DNA of 64,000 bases from Phalacrocorax aristotelis (lineage: Eukaryota > Chordata > Aves > Suliformes > Phalacrocoracidae). How positions within the stretch are numbered: the first letter of the stretch is position 1; each line of letters begins with the position of its first letter. Shown in pieces: positions 27,529 through 39,000 of the stretch. The stretch covers positions 78,106,330 to 78,170,329 of the forward strand of contig NC_134279.1 of the NCBI RefSeq assembly GCF_949628215.1. The letters are read 5' to 3'. The position numbers and the translations under genes are program-made. The notes beneath the pieces were generated by a model that worked only from the letters and a program-made list of their open reading frames with translations, ran no database searches and had not been told where the DNA came from.

Positions 27529-30500
27529 CGCCATAAAACAATACTGCCTTGGCACAGGAGCCAGAAAGGATTTAAAGGATAGAGCCAGTGAAATCTGTTG
27601 AACCACAGGAAGCATGAAGAGAAACTTGAAGTTTTAGGATCGTCTTTATCCTCTGGTGAATCTTGCCTCCCTTGTGCAATGATTGACTTCAGCTGACTTC
27701 AAGGGAGTTTGTCACAGGGCTTGTCTGCTCATAGACAGCTCATCTGTATTAGCTAACAGTCTGAACTGAAAATTCCAGCACAGGTGGGATTGTGATTTTC
27801 TCTCTAAAAAGAAGTATTTCTGGGTAGATATTGGGGTTCAGTGTGCAGAAGTTGGGTGTTCAGATCTCCCCTGGCATAATTACTGGGGTGCTGCAGGAAA
27901 AGGCTGGATGAATGACCATGCTTTGCCTTTTGAGCCTGCACTGTGACCTGGTAGGGTTCACCACAGACTGGCAAAGAGGTCACACTTGCTGTAATTCCAT
28001 TTCCGTTAGCATTGCCACCCAAATCAGAGAAGGGAGAACAGATACTGAGGCTGCAGAGAGGTATGACTGCACATTGCTCTGTCCTGTATTTCCTGGTGGA
28101 GGAGCAGGTGCAAGATCACCCTCAGCAGTGAGGATTCCTGAGGACACAACTGCATACCATAGCATCACCTGGGTTGTGAGGGACCACGGGGTATCTCTAG
28201 TCCAGCCTTCTGCTGAAACCAGGCTCCACAATGAATTCAGACCGTCTTATCCAGTTGCCATATAACCAACAGGGCTGCAAAAAAATGGGATAGGTACCCT
28301 ACAGTTATGATCCAGTTCAGCTTTCTCTGAGAGCACCTCTCTTCTTCCTGCCTTCCAAGCAGCTGCATTTTTTATGTAGGAGGCAATATGGCTCCAGCAG
28401 TGTGCTTCGTGTGATAGGCACTTACCTTGAGGGTGCCAGGATTGCTCTGAACAGAGCTTCTTTTTGGACTGGGGTCTGAGCTTGCATTACTTCCCTGTTC
28501 TTCCAGCACAGATAGCTCCTCCCTGCAACTTCCCTTGGAAATCAATGAAGAGCAGGAGAAAATGCAGCAGTCTGATGTTTTCATCCAGCTTAGAAAAGCC
28601 CATGCATGAGAAAAGGTTAGATGGAAAAGACTGGTTTAATGTTCTTGGGATCCACTTGAGGGAATGAGAAAAGCAACCTTGTGCGTGCATGTAAACCTTA
28701 CAGCGGAGGAGCCCCTTCCCCAAAAGGGTTAATGCAACCTCTCTTTTCTCCCAGTAGCCTCACGGCCCTAACAGCTTTCATTGTGAAATGGGTGCAGGTG
28801 TGGGCTATGCTTTGTTGATCACAATCCCTTTTGCAGAGGAAGCTTTGAATATGTTTGACATAATCAGCTCACAGCCTTTGCCCGCACTCTTTCATAAACA
28901 GGCCATTTTCACATCCTTTTCATGGGATCCGACAAGCGGAAAAATAATTAATGTTACCTCAGCCTAACAGTGACCCAGCTTTGATTCAAAAAGACGGCAT
29001 GTTGCATAAACTAACCATTTAATTGAGTGATAGAAAAAGCCCACATGTATCAATTCTGCCTCTGCATATTATGACTACTGGGGCTCTGCAAGGATTCTGC
29101 TCCCTTGGTCATAAAGCAGAGCTTAAATTCAAACCCATGAGGTGTTTTCAGAAGGATCGAGTAAGCATGAGCTGGGGATTATCCATGTTTACAGTGGCAG
29201 GACATGGGAGCAGGGGAATATGTGAGTACCCAACCATCATGGTGCGTGTTCAGGTTATGTCCGGGTTATGTCACATGTCCTTGTGTCCATGAATTGACAG
29301 TGGCCAGACATTATCCAGCCACAGGACATTTTGGACGCTGACGGCACTACACTGCCACCTTGCCATGACCTCGGGGCCAAAGCTAACCAGTATATACCGC
29401 AGTTAGAACTATACCTAATATGAATAGCACAGAGTCACCCTTGAGGTAACCCACCAAAAAGAAATGTCCAAGATGAATCTCAGTTAAATTCAGATAGGGT
29501 CTTGAGGTAGCAGTGGCTTCTCCAGTGAGCTATCTCCTCTTGTGGTTGCAGAAAGCCAGTCATCTTAGTAGAAAGTGAACCAAACCAGGAGCCTCTACTA
29601 CTAACCTCTATAAGTGACTACGGGTGCCATTTGGAGGTGTCATGCCCTTGTGTAGCAGTGTCTCCCAGGAGCAGCTCAACACAAGCTCATCACTGCCTTA
29701 CTCAAAGACAGTGTTAGTGGAGCCACTTATATTCTCCTGGGTGAGGAGGCTGTGCAGACGACCAGGCAACACTTCTTTACCGCATCACACTATAGGAGAA
29801 AACAAAACATCTTGAAATAGCTCTGGTTCCTCAGGCCAACCATAGGCATAGGGTGTATGTTCTTGTGCTGTTAAATGAAGGGGCTTTCATAAAAGCAGCC
29901 ATGCAAGTGGGTAAAACTGGGTAGGCTGGTATGTCACTAACTCTCATAATGGAGGGCAGAGCGGTGTTATCACAAATTCAGGGGGAAGACATTTGGTCCC
30001 AAGGAAAGGAAAAGTCTTTCCACATGTGCAGCTGGGCTATCAGACCCAGCTCTATTAGACGTCACTCTTGTCCAGAGCTTAGGGGAATTAAAAAGGTTAT
30101 TGGCTATTTCTATGCTCGCAAGAATACCCCACATTAAAATAGGTTGGGGTACAGGGAGGAGGACTGAAATCCTCCTTCTTTTAAAGGAGCAGAAAATAAA
30201 CAGGAGCTGGTCTTTGGTCTGATCCCAGCAAGGCAATGACTGTTCTTAACCCATCCTACCTGTGGGAATCTCAGGGTTCTCAGAATCCTTCCTCTGGCTG
30301 TTTTGCCTCTGTACAACCTTGATGGGTTGGCAGCCACCTATGCCAGGCCCAGGTCCAAATTTCTGGGACTTGCAAGCACAACATCATTGGCCAAGCTGGA
30401 GTGAGCTCCTCCTGGCACCACCAGTGCTTTGAAGGTATGCTGAGAAATTTGCCTTTCCCAGATCCACTTCAAGGAGGGTATTCACCTGGCAGCATGTAGT

Positions 30501-32573
30501 CAGCATGAAGCCTTGGGGTTGTCTGGAGAGCCTCCAGGAAAGGTCCAGGTGAATGGCAAGGCACCCACCTCTTGTTGCAGCTGGCCAAAGATCAGGCTGC
30601 GTACCTTCAGGAGAAATGACATCCAGGCTCCATACCATATTTCAGAAGGAAGGTGCCTTCCCCTTTGTCATCCACCATAGGGCAGGCAGAGGGAATGTAA
30701 TCCCATTTGAGCCAGCAAGAGGAAAAAAGTATCTGAATAATGCCACCTTCACAACCAACTGTTGAACACATCACCTTACATGGCCTCCTGCCAGTAATTT
30801 CAATCCAAGCCCTTCTTGCTTACACAAGAATTTCCCTCTGTAATGTAGGAGGGGAGAAGATCGTCCTTTCCCATAGTCTGAAAAGCCCTGATACAGCAGG
30901 CCAGAAAAGCACTTAGCAAGACAAACAGATCGATACTTGTGGAGCACATTAAGACAGCTTTAGAAAACATACTGATTTGCTGGTGCAAGGACTCCTGTGG
31001 TTTGTGCGGGTGCAGCAGAGGTGAGTAGAATGAAGGCAGTGTGTCTTCACAGCTACAGACCCTTAGAAGGCTGCTGGAGAGATGTCACAGGCTGTTTGTC
31101 ATTGAGGTGATGTCAAGTGCGTTCATGATCAGGTCGGCTAGGAGCAGGTACAGAAAGAACTCTTCCTCAGAAACCTTTAGTGTTCTCTGAGGAGTCCATT
31201 TTGTGTCTCTAGCAAATACTGTCTTTAAAATTATTATAAATACTGGAGATGGAGGAGGTGGAGTGCAACCATTGTATTTCAGCTGATTGCATTTACTTAC
31301 AGACCCACTAACAAAATCCTCTGTATTTTCTCCCTGTCCTTTGACTCTTCATACCTCTAGGTACTGGTCGTGTTTCTGGCTTGTCTGCCATGCTATTCAC
31401 ACTCAGTTGCTCTCTCTGTTTCTCACTCACTCTCTTAGCTTTTTTATTGGCCTTCTCTGAATTTTTTCACAGCTGTCCATGTCTTTTCCATGTCTAAGTA
31501 TCCCAGTCCAACCAGGTGGGGAAGGAGGGCCTGAAGCAGCACCACTGATCTCTGGGTGTTCACTAATGGTGGTCATGGTACCTGTGGCCACAGCATCCAA
31601 GATATGGTTCTCTGCTGGCCAGTGTGCAACCCATGAAGCACCATGGAGGAGGCATCAATGTACATCTTCTCAAGGAAAAGCTTGATGGCACTACAAGAAC
31701 CAGACCTAGGACTGGCTGCTCCAGCCCCCACATCCATGCTCAGCTGGAGCTGGGTGACCTGTCCATGCCTTGGGGACAGACGTGACCTTTCCTGCCTTCC
31801 CTGCTATGCATACTGCCTCTAAAGTGAGCCTGCGCAGGCAGGGGCTTTTACTTCTCTGTCTTTCAACTTAAAATCTGTCCCCAGCATGGGCATGCCATGT
31901 AGAGAGCACACCAAGCTTTGCTCCTCAATGGTGCCAGTCTGCCTTCCTCTGAGCTGCTGTCTTCCCTCATCATGGGGCTATTGCCCAGAAGTCCTGTGGG
32001 TAACGCAGCTGCAAGAGAGTTGTGCTTTCCCTGGCAATCCTGCAATGGGGCAGCTTCCCTGGGTGGGCTGGGCTGCCCCTGGGAGCTCCCAGAGCTGAGA
32101 ACTAAAGGCATTAAAATGACTAGGTGTTGCCCAGGGCATGGAGATGGGCTGCAGAAAACAGATCTGAAGTGCTGCTTCCATGCAGTGATGTTCAAAACAT
32201 TTTGGGAGGAAACTTGAGTGTTTGTAATGAAAATGGAAGGGCTTGTTTAAATCCCAGTAAATGCATCAGATATAGAATTCTGCAGCTTCCCTTACAGCTC
32301 GGGGAGTGCGTGCTCCTCGCACCTGATTCATCTATATCAGGCCCTAATACACACACCTTCCCCAAGTACCTTTCTATTTTATATGATCAGTCGCTACATA
32401 ATTCCCATTCATTTGTATTTGGGAAGTCAAAATGCTCCAGACTAGGATGCTTTTTGGTGCCTAGTTCTGCCCTCATAGGAATAAAGTAGGGACAACACAG
32501 GTAACTCTGAGATATTCCTTGGAGGGAGAAACAGGCAAAATCCTGTCCCTGGTGAAGTTTCATCCTCGGTTGG
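27529..32573. other. Intergenic DNA without a supported gene
   Basis: Only short frames. It holds one short old CR1 piece at 28175-28232. A minus-strand donor-like AAG/GTAAGTGCC at about 28425 lacks a matching exon. The remainder shows no recognisable element. Confidence 0.55.
28175..28232 (-). mobile_element. Short diverged CR1 fragment
   Basis: TGTGAGGGACCACGGGGTAT followed by CTCTAGTCCAGCCTTCTGCT parallels the antisense CR1 3' region (AGGGACCTC..GATCATCTAGTCCAACC). It is short and diverged. Confidence 0.55.
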
Positions 32574-32818
32574 AACAGAATCACAGGATCCCAGACTGGT
32601 GGGGGTTGGAAGGGACCTCTGGAGCTCATCCCGTCCCACCCCCTGCTGGAGCAGGCACACCCAGAGCAGGGGCACAGGGCCGCGTCCAGGCGGGGTGTGA
32701 ATGTCTCCAGGGAAGGGACTCCACAGCCTCTCTGGGCAGCCTGTGCCCCTGCTCTGGCACCCGCACAGGGAAGATTTTGCTCATGTTCAGGTGAAACTTC
32801 CTGTGTTCCACCTGAACT
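32574..32818 (-). mobile_element. CR1 LINE 3'-end fragment
   Basis: The segment starts with ACAGAATCACAGGATCCCAG and GGGTTGGAAGGGACCTCTGG, the antisense CR1 tail. It continues through the antisense ORF2 end (GGGAAGGGACTCCACAGCCT, TCTCTGGGCAGCCTGTGCCC) and stops near TTCCACCTGAA. About 245 bp in minus orientation, relatively little diverged. Confidence 0.92.
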
Positions 32819-33210
32819 AGAATATGCTTTGAGGCATGAACTGCACGAACTGTTTAAAAGCAGTGCCATGATGTTCACCTTTATTTTGGAGGAGGCTATA
32901 GATTTTACGGCCTGCGGGGATGGCAGCTTGCTCGAGGACTGATCCTGCCAGCCCTACTTACAACAGCTATTACCTTACTTTGCCTGTTCATTCCCGCGGA
33001 GCACCGATAGAGTAGGATGCTCTTCAAGACGGTGTGCGTGGGGGGATCAGCCCTCGGTAGAAGAGTTTTAATGTGAAATAAGATCAAACATCACTGCCAC
33101 ACCTCTACCTCCAGCAGTTTCAGCCTACACAAGAAAGGGGAACGTGCAGAGGAGCAGACTGCTAGTACTGGTGTGACTTCTGGAAGGGTTTAGAGAGGAA
33201 AGAAGAGGAG

Positions 33211-33365
33211 GGAAAGGAAAGGAAAGGAAAGGAAAGGAAAGGAAAGGAAAGGAAAGGAAAGGAAAGGAAAGGAAAGGAAAGGAAAGGAAAGGAAAGGAAA
33301 GGAAAGGAAAGGAAAGGAAAGGAAAGGAAAGGAAAGGAAAGGAAAGGAAAGGAAAGGAAAGGAAA
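33211..33365. repeat. Perfect (GGAAA)31 pentanucleotide microsatellite
   Basis: Thirty-one uninterrupted GGAAA units (155 bp) run across this stretch, then break down into GGGGAAAAG. On the minus strand it reads TTTCC. The long FLSFP-repeat open frames over it are translation artefacts of the array. All purine on one strand. Confidence 0.98.
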
Positions 33366-33460
33366 GGGGAAAAGAAGAAAAAGAAAACAAAACAAAAGAG
33401 AAAAAGAAAAATAAAAGAAAAAAAAGAAAAAGGAAAAAAGAAAAATAAGAGAAAGAATGT
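33366..33460. repeat. A-rich purine tract next to the GGAAA array
   Basis: About 95 bases of AAAGAAAA-type low-complexity sequence continue the strand bias of the pentanucleotide array, so the all-purine or nearly all-purine run totals about 250 bases. It probably arose from the same slippage-prone tract or from an old poly(A). Confidence 0.85.
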
Positions 33461-35864
33461 CTGGAGGTGAAAAATAAATCTGGCTCTCTACTAACACCCA
33501 TGGACCTAATTGGATTTACTGCCTGAGTGCAGGAAAACTTGAAAAGATTATGGAAAGAGAAAAGAATTTGAGATTAACACATACAGTACATTTCAATACA
33601 AGCGGCGGGACAATTAGAAATGTAGTTAAGCTTTGGAAAATCTTTATAAACCTGGAAAGGATTTAAGTCTGAATGTGACTTGGTGTGCCCTGCCCTGATT
33701 TTTCTAGATCAGCCAGGTGTTGGAAACATAATGTGAAAGGATGGTTTGGGGGGTCTTCTTCCCCTCCTGCTTGAGGAGAGAAGAAGAAAACACAGAGGAC
33801 CTTCTGCCCCCATTGGCCCTTGGACAGGACAAAGGGAGATTTTCTCTTTACCTCCTAGGACTGGTGGTGGCAGACTCCAAGCAGCAGCGCTGGTGGAATG
33901 CCTGCATCGGTCAGAAGATAAACCCGCCTACGTCCTTCCAGTGAAACACAACTGGAGCGACTCACTGGTTAGGAGAGCCCATGCAGGCTGTTTCTCTTCA
34001 CTGCTTGAGTGCCATTTAACAATTAGAGCTATTGAATTCTATTTCTCGGTGTCAGTCAGTCAACCTGGGCCCAGCAGTGGCTCCCTGTGCTGCTTTCAGA
34101 GCAAATGAAGTTGTCCATACTGTGAATAGCAGGATGCATCCAGAGGGATTTACATCAGAACAGGGACTTGGCCTCATTCCTTCAACAATTACAGAAACAC
34201 AGTGGTGTCTCTAGGTGTTAGAGTGAAAGAAAAAGACCTTTTCCATGGGCAGTGAAACAAATGAATGGTTCCTGATGGGTTTGTCTCATCTCGCTTAACC
34301 CCTCTCACCCTCCACATCTCCCACCTCACTCTCTCAGCACTCAGCAGCATGGTCTGAAGGCCAGGGCTGCTGAATCATAACTGTTTCCCCTGGGGAGGCA
34401 CTAATTTGAGTCTCTGCCCTCTATTCCCTTGATGGCTTTCGTTATATTTGCAGTACTGCAGGGAGGGAATTGATCTGACTAAAGCAGATCTGCCCCCCTC
34501 CATTTGCAGTAGAGACCTAGGGACCAATTCATCCATTCCTGAAGGATACCTCAAAAAAACAAAGCAGGTGCATCACACCAATTTTTCTACTTCAGCTCAA
34601 AAGGGAGACAAGGGTGATTAGCTCAGTTTCAGACATCTGTGCTGGAGACACCTGAAGTTGGTGAAACTAATCCCACTCTTAGCAAGAGTTGAGGAGTTTT
34701 GGTGAGGATCTGAGAGCCAGACATGTAGGTGGGCAGGGAGGGCAGGATGCAGCTTGCAGGTAAGACACTGAATCGTACGTGTCTGCAGGTGGGTGTCTAT
34801 AAGTCAGCAAGGTGTCCAAGTCCTGTAAGAAGCAGGAGAAATATGCTTTGTACAGCCAGAGTAGCCTAGGGAGTGAGTCACGCAGTGAAATGTCTGACAC
34901 AAAGTGAACTGGGGCAATTCCTTTGCTGCAAATTTACACTTTTTTCCTAGATTTATTGAACCAACACCTCCTAATAGCTGAGGATCTAGTTGTGATGGCT
35001 TGGCCAGGCAAAGGCCACTTCTGAGGTCCGCTCAGGAGTCATCCCTGCTCCTGCTTCCAGCACACTGCCTGTAGAGGCACTTTCTCCTAGTGGAAACAGA
35101 TTGCCAGTGTCAAGAGGAAAGCAGCATTCCTGCACCCAAAGCATTTCCTCAAGCCAGAGGTCAGGAGCTCATCTGTCCACCAAAAACTGGGGAAAAAGTT
35201 CCCCACACCCCTGAGAACAGGGAGAGCAGATGCTCTCAGTGCATTGCAGCAGCGACGTGGAGGTGCACAAGTGCAAGCAGCACGTGTTACGTGGGGAGCA
35301 AGGCTGCTGCTTGGAGAGAGCTCAGACTGGGTGGAATCAGATCGGTATCACTCCTGGATGCAAACCTGATTGCACTGGGGGTAGAGAAGGGACCTGAACT
35401 GCTGTAATTAGATTATCAGATCTCCAGAGCAGGATTCGGCTCATAACATGCTTTAACCCTTTCTTCTAAGATTGTGGCATGCAAACTAACCATCGCTGCT
35501 GTAGAACCTGAGCAGATTTGCAAAGTGTGGAAATGGATCACAAGTTTCTGGTCACTGCATCTCCCAGCAGCTGCTGTTATTTCTGGCAGGTTTAGCACAT
35601 TTCCAGTTGTCCTATGGTTAAGAACAGGTCTTGCACACTACGAAAATCCCTTGGGAAAGAACAAGTCCCTGGCTGTGCAGGTGTCTTGTGGGGTTGGAGG
35701 GAGGTAGATTAAATGCTGCTGGATTCCCTAGGCAGGAACAATGTTCCCCCAGCGGTACTCATGCTCCTGTGTAAAGCAGCTATAGGTAAGATTTAGGCAA
35801 GAAAAGTTGTAATCCGTTGTACTTTCTGTGACAGCACCAAGGAAGCCATGCCAGAGTGTTTCGG
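33461..35864. other. Intergenic DNA without a supported gene
   Basis: Balanced, mostly single-copy sequence with short frames only. No element, RNA gene or splice chain is recognisable. Confidence 0.55.
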
Positions 35865-36090
35865 GCTGACTCAGCAGGGACAGTCTGTGATGGAGGCGCT
35901 GGGAAGTATGGATTTGACACCTAACTCTAACTCTGCTATAGTACTGTGTGACCTCTAGCAAATCACTTTCCCATGATGTTCCTTGACCCATTGCAGTAAA
36001 ATAGGGCCAGTAACGCTTCCTCAGTCATACTTGTCTCCTTGGATTGTCACCTTTCCAGGGTAGGGAGTGAGATTTCACGCTGTGACAAGC
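35865..36090 (+). mobile_element. MIR-like (CORE-type) SINE remnant
   Basis: TGTGTGACCTCTAGCAAATC parallels the MIR core (TGTGTGACCTTGGGCAAGTC). It is followed by CACTTTCCC, a diverged stretch, then TGCAGTAAAATAGGG, matching the MIR 'CTGTAAAATGGGG' step. ACGCTTCCTCAGT and GGATTGTCAC follow at the expected places. The copy is old and diverged. Confidence 0.65.
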
Positions 36091-39000
36091 AGCTGCTGTC
36101 TGGAAAGAAACAGCATTCAGAGTTATGATAAATGACCTTAACATTCATTACATGCTCATTGCTCTAGTCTTCCCACTGCTTACACATTTCCTGTCAGGGA
36201 CAGTGAAAATAAATACAGTCCCTTGTTCAATTATAATAAACACATTCCCTGATTCTTTGAAGGGTCTCCTTCATTTCTTGTCAGGTCTGCTTCCCTGCTG
36301 TGCTGCCAAGGATAAGCTGCAAATGTTGGAGAGGAAGAAGACAGTAATTTTTCTCCACCCAAGTATGACAGCTCTGATTATCTTTTGGCAACATATATCC
36401 ACATTTAGGCACACACTGCCTTGGCTACTGAATCCAGCTGCTCTCCATCAGCTCACATGGCTTTACATGCAAGCAGGGACAAAGTGTTCCCTACTTCTCC
36501 CATGAGCTGAGAGCTCTGTCTGAAGAGCTTATGGTTTATTTTGACTTGCTAACTTGTGGGAAAGCCACAAACTCATGTTGTCTTCACTGGGATCCGAATC
36601 TCAAGCTCCCTGAACTTGAGAAGAGCTCTGGTCTAATGAAGGGCCCTAACGAAACTTCACCAGTGCAAGGCCAGGGCGTCTTGCTACAGCTCTTTCATGA
36701 ACGTTGCTCTCCTGTTGCCCACCAAAGGTTGTCCAACCTTCTGCCACTGAGACATCTGATGGTTCTGATGCTACTGGTCAAATAATGATTTGGGCTTACG
36801 ATTTCAAAACTGCTCCCCCAGGTGCTGGGGACAGCTTAGGGTGCAACGGAGCTGCAAATCTCAGTGCATCACAAATCTCACCTTCTGCCGTCTCCACCCA
36901 GGCTACCCTTTGCAAACAGCTTCTTCTATGAGAAATGCAGAGCAGCCTGGACATGTAGGAAACAGTATTTCCCTGAAAAACGAGAAGCTTTATACCTCAT
37001 GAGCACTTCTTGCAGGAGGAAAGAGATAATACACATGACAGACTGATCATGTTGCACTGATGGAAGGTAATTAGGGCAGCACGTGAACAAGAATACAACA
37101 AGCAGAGTAAAAAAGCTCATCACACCTTCCTGTCCCACCTCAAAGAAATTCCCTGGCTCCCCCCAGAATTGAATGAATCAAAGCAAGGCTGAGATGCTGC
37201 TGCATGGGAGAAGGGAATGTTATGCAGGTGTTTTCTTCTCCTCAACATCTCCCATGACTACGGAGGCTCACCTATGGATCAGGCCTGTGTCTTGCTTTGA
37301 AACCTTCTTGGACTTCTCCATCTCTGGTGGCCATGGTACTATTTGTAACAAGATATAAGACCACACATGACAGATGCCCTGTATCTGCAGGTATCCATGC
37401 ATTCCTGCCCTGTGGGACATCTAAGAGCTTAGCCTAAATTAGCTCTCCAGACTTCTTCTGCATTGGATAGAAAGAAACAGGCACCTGCAGAGAGCAACTT
37501 GTCTGCCCTAACTTAGCCAGCCTTTTTTTAGGGTGAGAACTGCTGCAGCAAGCGTCTTCAGTGCTCATGCAAATCAATAGGATTGGCCAGAGCTCTGCAT
37601 CAGCCTGTACTAAGATGGAAACTTGAAATGATGGTTTCAACTACACTACTATAAATATAGCTGTTGGATCAGACTGTTGAACTCACTGCCCTGCCTCACA
37701 GTGCCGAAAGGTGGCTGCCTAGGGAAGGCTGTCCCGTTCAGTGGCACTTCCCCAAAATATATTCCCATGCTCCAACACTTTGCAGATCAGGAACTTTCTA
37801 CCTAAAGATGGGGGTCTTTGCATTTCTTAACCCCTGCTGGGTTTCCTTTCTATGAACCTGTCCTGCCTTCCTACAAGCTTCCATCCTCCTGAAGCAAGGA
37901 GATCCACAGGGCATCTCCATGACCAGTAGGGCACCTCCATGTCCTCTGGTCTGCTTTGAACCTGTTGCCTGGCAGCTTCACTAGATGTCCATTGTCTAGG
38001 CTAGAAGAACACTTACATGGGTATAGATATCATTTCCACCCACCCCCAATATAATTTGGCCCCATTTCAGTATCATTCAGTTTGCTGAAGGAAGTCCAAG
38101 CTTGGTTCTGCTACGTCAGCTTTGACTCCCTCCGCTTTCTTGGAGTTGAAGCACAACCTACATGTTTCAGGATCACTATTTGTGGTGGCCCTGAAGTGGT
38201 AGCGTGAGCTGTAGGTTCTACCACCCTCCAAAGTGGCCTGGGAGGGAAATGGCCCAGCTCAGCTCTGCTATTTACTTTTATTAGATATAAAATCAGCACC
38301 ACTTGAGGGGTCCAAGGACAGATTAACCATTGGACCTGACCTGATTTGTCACTGTTTATTGCAAGCGTGGACTGGCCGCACAGTGAGAGCTTTGCTTTGT
38401 CACTAAATCCCGGACACAATGGACTGCAGGAAAGGAACAATGATCTGAGGAGCCCGGGTGGATAGGGGAGATGGCTTCAGCTCTCCTATGGCAGCCAATT
38501 GCCTGGATCAGGCCTATGATGTTTGATTCACAAATGTGCAATCTTTAGCTCCTTTTACATGTCCCCGGGCAGTCTTGTAGACACCACCTGAAGTATATTA
38601 GAGCCTGGCTGATTATGGGTCTGCTCCAAAGCCCTCTGAAGTCAGTGGGAGTCTTTCCCCTGACTTCACTGTGTTTGGGGCAGGCCCTGGATGAATATCC
38701 CTCAGGTTAGACAGTTTAATCATCTATTCAGCAGTACACAAAGCAGATCACATACACTTTTAGCCTGCATTGTACGGTGTTATGAAACGAGAAGATTATT
38801 TGATATGATTCAGAGATAGCTCAAGTATAAGGTAAAAAAAAATAACACCTTTGATGTTCTACATTACACTTCAGTTATTCCTTGAGGGGCAAATTCTCGT
38901 CACCTTACCCAGGTGAATATTGCACTCGGTAATTTGGTCAAAAACATTCCATCAACCTCCTTTTTAATAGAAAAAGGGGAGGGGGGGAGTTTAGCTTGAT

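Noticed and set aside
33162-33501. Minus-strand proteins made of FLSFP repeats
   Set aside because: Direct translation of the TTTCC microsatellite, not genes.
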